Assembly: GCA_033557465.1 (NCBI GenBank)
Contig: CM066040.1
Coordinates: 325,518,297 to 325,582,296, forward strand
Source: Ichthyophis bannanicus
Lineage: Eukaryota > Chordata > Amphibia > Gymnophiona > Ichthyophiidae
Direction: 5' to 3'
DNA length: 64,000 bases
The notes below the pieces were generated by a model. It was not told the origin of the DNA, searched no databases, and saw nothing but the letters and a program-made list of their open reading frames with translations. This document shows, in pieces, positions 44,263-54,699 of the stretch (position 1 is the stretch's first letter; each line of letters begins with the position of its first letter). The position numbers and the translations under genes are program-made.

Positions 44263-45436
44263 ATTCCCTGGTGATATCATGACTGTTGGTCAGACAGGGC
44301 CTGTCTGTTGCAGTGCATGGCACCCACCTACACAGGGCTAGGCCACGGTCTGCTCCGGGCAGTTGCCACTGCCCCCTCCACCACCAGTATCCCTCAGCCA
44401 CCATGCTGACATGCCCTTCTGCTGGTGGAGCTGGTGGTGCGCGGTCTCAGGCCATCCAGTGTGCAGGTAGGTGGCCACCTATGCTGCGTGTTCTGGGGTA
44501 GGGGTGCCTGCATAGACGTCCACGCTCCCCCCCAGCCCCGCCTGCCAGTGTTCCGTGCCCTTGGGGGTTGCTGTTGGGTACTCTCCCCTGTGATGCTTTG
44601 GGAAACACACTCGTGCCCATATTGGGCCCTCATCAGTTGCTGTCTGGCTCTACTGTTTACGCATTCCTATGGGCCAACTGAGCATCACCCTAGTCCCCAC
44701 TGTGGCCCAGCTGCGCCACTGCATGTGCCGCCTGCAGCCCTCTGTATCCCCTTTTCCAGCATCTACCTGGTTGCCCGTTCCGACATGCCCGTCCTGATGT
44801 TGCGGGACATGTGCACGCCATAGGAACCCTGTCCGTTGGTGGGGAAATCCCTGAGCAGCGCTATTTCACTGTGGGCCCATGCACCTTGTATGGGGACGGA
44901 GTATGCACCCTTCCACGAATTATATCTGTTCTATGGGGCTTACTCGGGGGGGGGGGGGTTGATGTTTTTCCTTGATACCACTATTGGCCAGCTTGGTTGT
45001 TGTTTTTTTCCAGTTTGTTGGGGTCATTTTTGGTGTTTCTGTGCCCTTTTGTTCTGTGCACATGTATCACACTTATCACCTTTTTTTGGTTTCCCTGCCT
45101 AGGCTGTACATTGCTGACACGTAAATGGTTTCTCTCCCCTTTAAAGTGCTTTTACCGGTAGGTTTTCATTTGCGTTGGAATTCAGCTCTGAAAATCAGCG
45201 CGTTAGCCTCTCCCTGCCCACTCTCCACCCATTGACCCCTTCTCTCTGCCCTCTCTCCACCTTCTGCGGTGTTTTACCGCGCCGCGGAGCATGACGCTCG
45301 TTAGCGCGTGATAGCGCACGCTATAGCGCGTTTACAATCGTTAATGCGCTATAGCACTTGCTATAGCGTGCTAACGATCGTTAACATCATACAATGCACG
45401 TTATTCACGTTTAACGCAGTTTAGTAAACATACCCC

Positions 45437-45570
45437 TAAGTTTGTAGCTGAAGCCATCAAGGGTTAAGCGACTTGGTCAAGATCATGAGGTTGTTAGTGG
45501 GATTTGAGCCCCGACTTCCCTGGTTCTCAGGCCACTGCTCTAAGCAGTACATTACTCTTCCATTAAACGT
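45437..45570 (-). repeat. SINE split by element B, head half
   Basis: On the minus strand: CTTAGAGCAGTGGCCTGAGA (tRNA-like head), GGGGCTCAAATCCCAC (B box), and a core resembling TGATCTTGACCAAGTCGCTT. It joins seamlessly to 41225-41313 once element B and one TAA are removed. Confidence 0.8.
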
Positions 45571-46083
45571 TGTTGGTGAATAGTGAAACAAGGGCAGATA
45601 AACCTATATATTGCACAGGATATTTGTAACAGCAGGGGTTGAGGTGTGATATGGTGTACGTGAGGGCTTTAAATGTATTTGCTGACCTCTGGTTAAGAGG
45701 TTAGGATGGTGCATTAGCCCAGCTTAGCCTTCTGAATCCTATACCATTTACTCGCCAGCAACCTCAGTGAAAAATACATTCCTATAGCGGGCCTTATCCA
45801 GAAAGCCAGCTGTATACAATAGATCCCATACACAGGGCTGTGGCAAGGGGGACGCAAGAAGGACGCATGTCCTGAGCATGAAGCCATGGAGAGGCACCAT
45901 GCCGTTCGCACAAAACACAAAAGGGAAGGGGAGTGCGAAAAGCCAATGGGGCCAGATACACCGTTCTGTCCAGTCACTTCCCTGCATGTGCTGAGTCTGA
46001 TGCATCCGCACACGACTGGACACTCTAAGACTCATCCAGCCAATGTGCAATTTATCATACAACAACAATTAAATCAGCACATA
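45571..46083. other. No gene recognised
   Basis: Non-coding sequence. Two overlapping minus-strand frames of about 100 residues near 45714-46068 show no domain. Confidence 0.45.
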
Positions 46084-46294
46084 CAGGATGGCCCAAAAAA
46101 AGTGAGAACATCTCGTAAATTAAAAGCTTACATAGTTTACTTATTTACCTTTTTTAGCTATATAACGTCTTTATTTTGACAATTTCAGGTCGCCATCTTT
46201 TTTTTAAAATTTGTCAATCGTTTACATCTTTCTTTTTGAATTTTTAAATAACTTATATGCTACGAGATGTTCTCACTTTTTTTGGGCCACCCTG
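46084..46294. mobile_element. Mariner-type MITE
   Basis: A 211-bp palindromic element with termini CAGGATGGCCCAAAAAAAG and CAGGGTGGCCCAAAAAAAG (inverted), near-identical over about 34 bp through GTGAGAACATCTCGTA. It is flanked by TA at 46082-46083 and 46295-46296. CAGGGTGGCCCAAAA ends with a TA target are those of Tc1/mariner elements. The interior is AT-rich and non-coding. Confidence 0.92.
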
Positions 46295-46296
46295 TA

Positions 46297-48334
46297 TATG
46301 TGCAAAACGTAACCAATTTAACCCTTTACAAGACTTGATGTGTTTTTACTGGTATGTGGGGTGACAAGCTAAGCCATAGTCTGCAGCAGTTCTTTCGTTC
46401 CCTTTGAAGTACCTGCACTTACTTTTATGGGTGGCGAGCTGGAGACTCTGATGCAGTCTGAATTTTTGTGGTTTCCTGAGTTCAGGGAGGCAGCTATATT
46501 GCCTTTCCCTACTTTCAGTGCAGAAGCAGTAGTGCCTGCTGTTGGTGCATTTTTTTTGCCATGCAGCGTTGCATCAGGAAGAGGGCCTGTGTACCGTGTG
46601 AGTTTCAGAGTGGAGGCATGGTCCTACTTTATGTGACCACATGCTCCATTAGTACCTACTGTCACTGTACATCTTTTGCTTTCGAGGCACAGGTTATCCC
46701 GCAGGTGCTTTCTGAAGGCTCCTGAGGGAGTTCTGTGTCTTAAAAGGCTCCTGCCCCAGAAACTTGTGCAGTTTTGAGAGGAGTATTGGTGCCTTACTTT
46801 TCTGTACCATAGTTCTCCTTTATTTTGTTTGTTTTTTATGCCAACAGCTGGCTGCTTTTAAGTGGGTTTCTCATATGGAGGAGGAGAGATGACCTACATC
46901 TTTCTGGTCTGGTAAAGAATTTTTAACAGAGGAAGAAGAGGAGGGGCAACAGTGAGTGTGGGAACACGGGTGCATACTCAGGGAGTCTAAACGATTCCCT
47001 GAGCTTCAGGAAGACGTCACTGTCTAGCGTGTCTGCATTTCTCCTACTTGTAGACAGAGAAAGGCCCCTTCATGTTTTTTTTCTGAGACTGAGAACCTGT
47101 TTAATATGGGGGGAGAGGTTAACATCCTACCACCAGATTCCACTGGGAACAAGAAAGGTTTTAGATAACAACCAAAGCAAGAAGATCAAACCTTCCTTTC
47201 AAATTAAAAAATATATGGAAGATTAATGTTTTGTTATTGTTCAGTCTTTTGGCAAAGATGCTAGTGCAGGAACGACGATAGTCCCTTCCTGGCCTTTTTC
47301 ACTGAAATTCAAAACCTATTGGATCAGGAAGATTAAAACCCTACCACCTAACCCCATTGGTGATACGATGGTATAATGACCCCTGTCAAAGCAGGAAGAT
47401 CTTGCTTATGAAATAGATCGCCCTGCCAGTATAGACAAGTCTATATATGAGAAAGCACCTGGTCACAAGGCCCCTATTTCTTTAAGGAGTCTACAGTTTG
47501 CAAGCCCAGGGCTGCCGGGTGATGGCTACTGAGAGTCTCCCCAGGAGTGCTAGTGATGGTATCTAGAATACAGTCTGACAACATTATATTTCCAGAAAAG
47601 AAATCCCTGGCAAAGAATGTAGGCTGGAAGTCACCAGGAAGGGTTAACGTAGCAGCTTCTCCAGTTGCCCATTCAAAGCACTAATAACTCTTATATAATT
47701 TCTACTAACCAACCCTCAATAAATTCAGCGTTACCGCTGCTCAGGCAGCACACTGAAGCAACTTTCTAAACTATGGTCCCAGAGCTGGGGAGGGGGTTGG
47801 CTTTTATTAGATTCTTCTTCCTATTTTGGCTGCCTTGCTGATTTGAAATCACTAGAGTCTTGTCTGGAAGATCTTAAGTCTTACTTGTGCCCAAGAAAAA
47901 TGTTTTGAATGAAAATAAACCATCATACAATAAAAGCATTCGGATCTATTTATGTTTTCTAGTAATTGTCAGTCGCCTCCACTCAAGTGATCAAAGGGAA
48001 TATTGAAATTATTTTCAGCCCATTGAATTAAAGCGTCTCTGTTGTATAACACTAAAACTTTAAGAGTTGATATTAGATGGGTTCAGCACCATTTACACGT
48101 TCACTGAAATGCTCTTTTCACATGTAAATGAGTATTACATGTGTACGTGTCGATTTTAGAGTATCTGAGTAGATACTCTTGCCATGCACAGATTTGAAGG
48201 GATCATGTTCTGGGTAGAACTTAAAATTGGGCAGTCCTAGGAGTGGGATTTTGGGCCACCCAGCCGCAGTTATTTTTGTGAAAGATGGGGGTTTTGATGG
48301 GTGGAGTGGGGGTGAAGCAACTTCCCCAAGTCCT
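46297..48334. other. No gene recognised
   Basis: About 2 kb without a recognised repeat or gene. A poly-T run lies near 46551-46558. Exon-sized frames show no domain. Confidence 0.45.
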
Positions 48335-48400
48335 TACTGATGTTGAATAGCGCGGTATAAAAGAGACTGTAAATAAAATAAATAAAAATAAATAAAAATT
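48335..48400 (+). repeat. L2-type LINE 3' tail, short
   Basis: CTGATGTTGAATAGCGCGGT, ATAAAAGAGACTGTAAAT and an (AAATA)n tail. It is the terminal 65 bp of the tail seen at 9056-9163. Confidence 0.75.
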
Positions 48401-48815
48401 ACCTGCCTGACCTGCAAAAATTGCACTTTCTTCCACCCCACTCCACAAAAAGCAAGCCCAATCAGCTGTGTCCCTTTCTGAAGATCACCTTTACCTGGGG
48501 ACACATTGTAAAACTGAAGTCAGTGGAAGAAGAAAATTTTAACTAGAAAAACTGAAAAAAGCAGAGCACAGTAAAAGTTGTGCGTTAAACTTTCCTCATG
48601 GTAAGCTGGTCGATCCCCTCTCTGCTGTAGCCCAGCAGGCCGTTTCCTGGTATTGTTATGTCACATGCACTGCAGACAGCGTCACGCTTCTTCACTCTAT
48701 AAGACTTCTCCAAACAAATTCTTCTGTGGCTTCCCGAGACTCTTTTGGAAAACACTCAGACACTCATGCATAATATTCATCACATTTCATTAAAGAATTA
48801 GGTTATATACCTTAG

Positions 48816-48962
48816 AGGCCTGTTTAGTAAACACTGGCGTGTTAACACTCATTAGAGTGCACTAACTGCTTTCATGCCTATAGGAATAACAAGGGCACAG
48901 CAGGAGATAGCTTATGCTGATACCCACTAGCATGAACTAATGTTTAGTATACAAGCACCATA
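48816..48962. repeat. Degenerate TTTACTAAA-type MITE
   Basis: The left end GGCCTGTTTAGTAAACACTG and right end CTAATGTTTAGTATACAAGC are imperfect inverted repeats related to the MITE at 55808-55933. No duplication is clear. Confidence 0.4.
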
Positions 48963-49149
48963 GTGTCTGAGCAATGGACCTCTTCTCACACAACTGCAAA
49001 ACATAATATCTTCTCATGAAAATATGCAACCTTCCTTTTTGTTTGGAATGCTCTGTGGTTTGGTTCCTCACAGATTAGGCTGGATCTCCAGGGTACTTTG
49101 GGAGGATGCACCCTTTAGCCCTCCAAACCCCTCTGGAATATGAAACCAC

Positions 49150-49570
49150 ACTTACCCATTATGGGATGACATCAAGAAGGTTGTGTTGGAAGAACGTGGG
49201 AAGTCTCTACGAAAGATGAAAAAGCAAAAACGGCCAAAATGGATGACTGAAGAAACTCTGAAAATTGCCCAGAAACATAGAGAAGCTAAGGCGAGAGGAG
49301 AAAGAGAGACAATTGTAGAACTCAACAGAGATTTCCAACTTGCAGCAAGACAAGACGAGGAGAAGTACTACAATGACGCATGCAAGGAAATAAAAGCAGA
49401 AACTATTAGTGGAAGAACAAAATCAGCTTTCCTAAAGTTGTGAGAGTTAAAGGAAAACTTCCAGCCTCGAATTGGAATGCTACAAGATGCTCAAGGATCC
49501 ATGGTGAATGATGCTGAGAAGATCAAGTAAAGGTGGAAAGAATACACAGAGCTATTATACCATAAAAATT
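49150..49570 (+). pseudogene. RTE-type LINE fragment (linker between EN and RT)
   Basis: A frame at 49183-49443 reads RPKWMTEETLKIAQKHREAK, then ELNRDFQLAARQDEEKYYND and a GRTK motif, the basic helical linker between endonuclease and reverse transcriptase of RTE/BovB-group LINEs. After a stop at 49441 the similarity continues (RIGMLQDAQGSMVNDAEKIK, then RWKEYTELLY) to about 49560, with another stop. No catalytic motif is included, so it is a dead internal fragment. RTE assignment is from the WMTEETL...RRDKEKY-like pattern. Confidence 0.8.
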
Positions 49571-50094
49571 AAGTGGACCAACAGCCATTTCAACCTGTGA
49601 ACTGAGCATTGTGTTTAAATGAATTCAGTGTCATCAAAAAAGACTCTATCGCTTGTAGGGTCCCAGTCCATAAAAAGAAGATGTCATCTAAAAAAACGAC
49701 ACCAAAAAGGTATAAATTTATATGCTTCAGAGGAATAGATATAAAGTTCTTCAAACTGAGCCATATATATGGTAGCAATAGATGGGGCTACAGTGGCCCC
49801 CATAGCAATGCTGTAACTCTGCAAAACATTGACCATCATAGAGAAAAAAATTGTTATTAAGAACTATATCCAAAAGTTCTAATAAAAATACTTTTAGTAA
49901 AATATAAATATAGAGCAATGAGCATTGCTGTCATGAGGGGAATTTTTTAAGGAGCTGTGTACATTTATGAACCATTTATACACATACATCATGGTATTTG
50001 ATCAAAAATGCAATGTGTGCTGTTGAGTCAGTCCTGACTCCTGGTGACCCAGAAGCTCCTGGGTTTTCTTGGCAGTGTCACTGGAAGTAGATTG
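49571..50094. other. No gene; short dispersed motif at 50008-50062
   Basis: AT-rich sequence. GTTGAGTCAGTCCTGACTCC and TGGTGACCCAG near 50020-50050 recur at 52480-52510 as GTCGAGCCGATGCTGACTCC, a dispersed short repeat. Confidence 0.5.
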
Positions 50095-50225
50095 CCAGGC
50101 CTTTCTTCTGAGGCAATGGAGGGTTAAGTGACTTGCCCAAGGACACAAGGAGTGCTAGTGGGAACTGAACCCTGGTTGCTTGGTTACCAAGCCAGTGTTC
50201 TAACCACTAGGCTACTCCTCCACTC
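50095..50225 (-). repeat. tRNA-derived SINE
   Basis: On the minus strand: A box TAGCCTAGTGGTTAGAAC, B box CAGGGTTCAGTTCCCAC, and core CCTTGGGCAAGTCACTTAAC. This is the best-preserved tRNA-like head of the family in the window. Confidence 0.85.
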
Positions 50226-50239
50226 TGGCATTTGATCAC

Positions 50240-51040
50240 GCAGTCACAATTCTGCTGAGTGTTGGCCATTAATTTTGAATGTTGATTATTCTTGAGAGGG
50301 AGAGCACTTCTGTAGAAGATAAATGGAGCTGTTGGGAATCAACTTTATCTGAGGCTGGAGGAAGTACTGTGTCACTAAAGAAAGTGGTTGTTAAATCTAA
50401 TAGGTATAGTGGGGAATTTGGGGTTATGTGCAGGATGGTAGCATTGGGGGGGGAGTGGGGTAATATGTGGATCGGTTTCAAGTTGACAAAAATGAGGTCC
50501 AGTGTGTTTCCTTTTTCATGTGTTGGCTGTTGTACTATTTAGGTACAATCCATTGAAGACATGGCATCCAGGAACGATGCAGCTTGGTTGGTGGAGGATG
50601 AGGGGAGGTTGAATTCCCCAAGGAGAATGAGGTCCTTGTTTGGGTGCAAGTTTTCAAGTACAATTCCCAGTATTGATGATAAGTCATTGGTTAATCTAGA
50701 GGGGGATCTGTATATGAGACAGAGAGTTAGATATCTGTTTGATATAGAGATGTGGTCTATTCCATCCGTGCTGTTGGCATGTAGTTGGTTGACGTTGAGG
50801 TGGGATTTTGCTGTTACCATTACTCTGCCACTTCTCCAGTGGATACATGGACAGTGGAATTTTGAGTAGTTGGGTGGTTTCAGCTGGTTTAGTAGCATGG
50901 CGTCTGTTTCTGTGAGCCATGTTTCCATGATGCAAAGGATGTCAGGTTTGTCAGAAGTAATGTAGTCGTTTATTATTGGTATTTTATGTCGGACTGATTG
51001 TGCATTGATTTTAGAAACTCTGTTAATGATTTGCACATCT
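50240..51040 (-). pseudogene. L2 LINE endonuclease fragment
   Basis: On the minus strand, an apurinic-type endonuclease domain of an L2-clade LINE. The frame 50539-51036 starts near NAQSVRHKIPIINDYI, has the catalytic ILCIMETWLTE motif, SRYLTLCLIYRSPS, and LILLGEFNLP, where an E stands in place of the usual D of GDFN. Coding similarity continues in a second frame (50269-50481) with LKPIHILPHSPP. The GEFN change and the frameshift show inactivity. The reverse transcriptase is missing. It borders SINE sequence on the left and R2 on the right. Confidence 0.85.
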
Positions 51041-51552
51041 GAAAATACTCATACAGACTTGCCAATCACAGCCATGTCACAAGGACCATTTTAGAAAGCC
51101 CTGAATTTACACGTCTGCTGCAATCATGTCTTTGTCGCACAGGGACATGACAGAGGTGTATCTGGGGTAGTCAGAAAGAGATATACTTGTGTGCTCCTAG
51201 GAAAAAATAGCCATCTGAAAAGTGCTAATTTCGGCAGCCTAACAACGTACACTCTCCCAATAATTGTCACTCTTTCAAAAGAGCGTGTCCAGTAAATAGA
51301 GGGGGTCTTTCCCTTAGCTGCCACACTGCTGCACATCTCCGTTTACAAAACAGCAGGTCAGGACATGTACTTGGCGAGAGATACACGTGCACATTCTGAA
51401 ATTGCTCAGCAGACATGTCTATGTTCTCGTCCCCGCCCTGTCCATATTGAACATGTGCAAGTTTCTAAAATCGATCAAAACCCTGCATGTGTCTGACCTA
51501 TTATTATGCACATCCCCAGAGAGGTATATCTTTTAGAATGGAAAAGAGTCAT
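51041..51552 (+). repeat. Dispersed repeat R2, copy 2, left part
   Basis: Colinear with 36715-37229 and reading through the site where copy 1 has its hAT-like insertion (GGTATATCTTTTAGAATGG). It is cut by the LINE at 51553. Confidence 0.8.
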
Positions 51553-52115
51553 AAGAACCTAAGAACATAAGATATGCCATACTGGGTCAGACCAAGGTCC
51601 ATCAAGCCCAGTATCCTGTTTCCAACAGTGGCCAATCTAGGTCATATGTACCTAGCAGTTTCCCCAAGAGACACAGGTTCCACAATGCTTGTACTGGGTC
51701 AAGCATTGATATCCTGGGTCCTTTTTTAATAGTGGTTTATGGACCTTTCCTCCAGGAACTTGTCCAAACCTTTTTTAAACCCAGCTACACTAACAGCCTT
51801 TACTACATCCTCCGGTAACAAATTCCAGAGTTTGATTACACGTTGAGTGAAAAAATATTTTCTCTTATTTGTCTTAAATAGTTTACCCTGTAGCTTCATT
51901 ACACATCCCCTAGTCTTTTTATATTCTGATAACATAAACAATTGATCTATGTTTACCCGTTCCACTCCATTCATTATTTTATACACCTCTATCAATCTCC
52001 CCTCAGCCATCTCTTTTCCAGGTTGAAGAGCCCTAACCTTTTTAGCCTCTCCTCATAGGAGTAGCCTTCCATCCCCTTTACCATTTTGGTGGCTCTTCTC
52101 TGAACCTTTTCCAGT
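51553..52115 (-). pseudogene. CR1/Rex1-group LINE 3' end inserted in R2
   Basis: The minus-strand frame 51726-52010 encodes the C-terminus of a non-LTR reverse transcriptase [42 protein letters not shown] and [13 protein letters not shown]. Upstream frames to 52115 continue the thumb-like region in degraded form. The 3' UTR follows, with GTTTCCAACAGTGGCC on the plus strand, and ends at about 51553. A candidate target duplication AGTCA borders both sides. The element is 5'-truncated, as most LINE copies are. The fragment at 7305-7575 is the same family. Confidence 0.85.
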
Positions 52116-52210
52116 CAATTTTAGATAGCACTTTCTCTGTTGCCTCTCCCATGGAATTTCAGACATTTTGAATTGGACATCTGAGATTGCACCTAAACGG
52201 CCTTCACATG
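52116..52210 (+). repeat. Dispersed repeat R2, copy 2, right part
   Basis: Resumes R2: AATTTTAGATAGCACTTTCT, then CTCCCATGGAATTTCAGAC and TTTTGAATTGGACATCTGAG, matching 37715-37800. Confidence 0.75.
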
Positions 52211-52909
52211 AACACTGATGGCCTTCATATTTTCCATATGTTCTCCCAGGAGATGGGCATTGCAAGTATTTAAAGGCATGCAATCAGCAGTACAGGCCAT
52301 CTACTGTAAGAACTTATGTTGGAACTCCTGAGTGGTATAACGTTGATAGAGACTGGGCAATGTGACCCCAACCCTTGGAATAAGCTCTCAATTTTGCTGA
52401 AAGAGGTTAATGATGTGCTGCATTTTTGTAAGTTGTGCAAATCCTGGCTTTTTGTGCATGCACATGGTAGGTTGTCATTGTGTGCCGTCGAGCCGATGCT
52501 GACTCCTGGTGACCCAGGTGGGTAAGGGCTAGCACTGTTGCTGTTTATGTATTGTTTTAATGTTGTACTTTGCAGCTTCTGAGGAACTGGTATATAAAAT
52601 AGATAAAGAATCAGTAGAGCACATGTGTGGAGCCCATTGTGCGTATATGGGTGGCACTTGGAGAGACCACAGGCAGAGCACACACATGCTTAATTTACAG
52701 AATGCGGGTACACACGTGTAAGATATGCACCATCATTTACACCAAATCTAGTGCTGCTGTAAGTGACTGTGGCTTGACTTTACGCATGTTAGCAGTCACT
52801 TACACTGGTGTTCTATCAAGTCAAATCCACATGAATTAGATTTTATCACATAGGCAGGATTAATGGGTATAAAAACGCACGTTCATGATGCAGCAGCTTA
52901 TAGAATTAT
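52211..52909. other. No gene recognised
   Basis: Non-coding sequence. The short motif at 52480-52510 is shared with 50020-50050, and ACACATGC-type words lie at 52680-52730. Confidence 0.45.
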
Positions 52910-53060
52910 CCTCTACATGGATAGCCAATGATATTCAGCCACTATCCCATTGTTAGGATAAAGATGGGACAGCCTTTTTGTCCTAAATGTATGCACCTTG
53001 CTGTCCGGATAGCAGACTGAATATCGCCGCTTTTCATGGAACATTTACGCGCCGCCATTG
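52910..53060. repeat. ATATTCAGC-type interspersed repeat, fragment
   Basis: AATGATATTCAGCCACTATC, then GCTGTCCGGATAGCAGACTG and AATATCGCCGC. Short and boundary-less. Confidence 0.5.
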
Positions 53061-53479
53061 CTCTGCTCTAGCACTATCCAGAGAGTGTAGCCTCTGAAAA
53101 ATGACACATAGAGCACTTATTCATAAAGTGGCTGTTACTATAAAAAGAAGTGCTTTGGAATATCGACTTCTGTATTTTTAGCCACAACTTACTAGAAAAT
53201 ATCTCTGTTTAGGTTCAGAAAGCATTTGCTGTTTGTCTTGCAAACACTGATCTGAGCACTCGTCAGTGGTAGTGCCTGTTAGAAGCTGGACAGGTAGGGC
53301 TGGCCCGACAATCGTGCGGGAATGTCACCTGCACATAGGCCCACACCTTGGGGGCCCCCATGCCTGCCGGATCAGCTTCAGAGGGAGCCAGTTCACTCCT
53401 GAGACCCAGCACTCCGGCTCACCTCTGCACAGCCGAGGTCAGGCAGATGCGCGGCTCCCCAATATGCAGGGACCACCAA

Positions 53480-54480
53480 GGTGCGGGGCCATTTTTGTGT
53501 GTGTGTATGGAGGTGGCTCTGAAACTTGAAGAGGACTGGTACTTGGAACTACAATGGGAAATAGGCTGGTGCTAGGGGATGGGGAGACTGCGATTGAAAG
53601 GGGGATAATGCTGGGGCGGGGGGGGGCAGGACTAGAAAAGGGCTGATGCTGAGGAATGGAGGGCATGGAAGGGAGATGATGCTGGTAGGGACTGGAGGGG
53701 ACAGAAACTGGGGGGAGGCTAGGACTGGAAATGGGCTTATGCTGGGGGATGGGAAGCCAGGAACTAGAAGGAAGCTGATGCTGAGATGGACTAGAAGGGT
53801 CTGGAGCTGGGGGGTGAGAAAATAGAAGCTGGGGAGTGAGGATGGAGAGGGGAACAGATATTTTGTGTGGGAGGGAAGAAAAAAAGGTCATACGGAGGGA
53901 AGAGTTGAAAGAGAGGGGCATAAGAGTCAATGCTGGGGTAAGAAGGAGAAAAGGCAGAGTTATGAATATCTAAGAAGGAAGTAATTGGGTGGCGGAAGGG
54001 ATGTGGGAGGCACAGAGGGGAAGAAGAGGCTAGCGAAGGAGTGCGATGAGAAATGGGGGAGGCTGGAAAGTTGTGAGGTGAAAAGCCAAAAGGGGATTGA
54101 GAACAGAGGGTTGAAATTGAGTTGATGAATGAGTAAAGAAAGAAATGGAGAAAAGAACAAAAAGTGAAAGATCAGTATGACAGAAGCGGATGTAGACAGA
54201 AAATGGAAAAAAATAGAAGAGAAGAACGGACAAGTGGACAGCAGACAATGGAGAGTTAGCAGAAGACATGAAGAACGCAGAGGAGAGAGACGGGGGCAAT
54301 TGCGACTGAAAAATAAAATGCCCAAACAACAAAGGGTAGAAAAAAAAAGTATTTTATTTTGAATTTATTAACTCTGGAAAATGTGCCCTGATGTCTGCGC
54401 TTTGTTCAGTATAAGAGAAAATTATTTTCATAGTTTAATTTTTCCAGTGTTGTGGTGCATTCAAAGTTTGGCTTTTGGGG
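53480..54480 (+). repeat. Composite VNTR-AT-tail repeat, copy 2
   Basis: A purine-rich part (53560-54160) has recurring GGGCTGATGCTG, GGACTGGAGGGGACAG and CTAGGACTGGAAATGGGC words. The conserved end reads CAAACAACAAAGGGTAGAAA and AAGTATTTTATTTTGAATTT, then TTTGGCTTTTGGGGTTCC. The same conserved end is at 61930-62080 and, inverted, at 10420-10500 in the hAT element. Confidence 0.75.
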
Positions 54481-54699
54481 TTCCCGGTTCAATTATTGTC
54501 TTCATATTTTTAAAATGTGATCCTTTGTTCTGTATTTTTTGATGGCCTGTCTGTTTTTGCATGTGTTATTCTGTTTATCTAGTCTCTGCATAGTAGACCC
54601 ACATATTCTCTCTTCCCAGTAAGATATATTAGTTTAATATTTGTAGTGATAACTTTTGATAAATAGGATTAGGTGCTGTGTGAGCCCTGGTAGTGCTGT

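Larger units (their letters stand above)
41314..45436 (-). mobile_element. Harbinger-like DNA element B (non-autonomous)
   Basis: A 4123-bp element with termini GGGGTATGTTTACTAAAC, extended to a 25-bp perfect inverted repeat, and a TAA duplication at 41311-41313 and 45437-45439. The minus strand is colinear with element A. The empty site can be read from the SINE into which it jumped (CAGTC-TAA-GTTTGTAG). It carries tRNA-like modules at 41514 (plus), 42138 (minus) and 44184 (minus), a nested palindromic repeat at 43838-44036, and a CpG-rich subterminal block at 45200-45420. It is longer than A because of extra sequence around 42050-42210 and elsewhere. No transposase is recognisable. It must have been mobilised in trans if the family is of Harbinger type. 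Confidence 0.88.
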
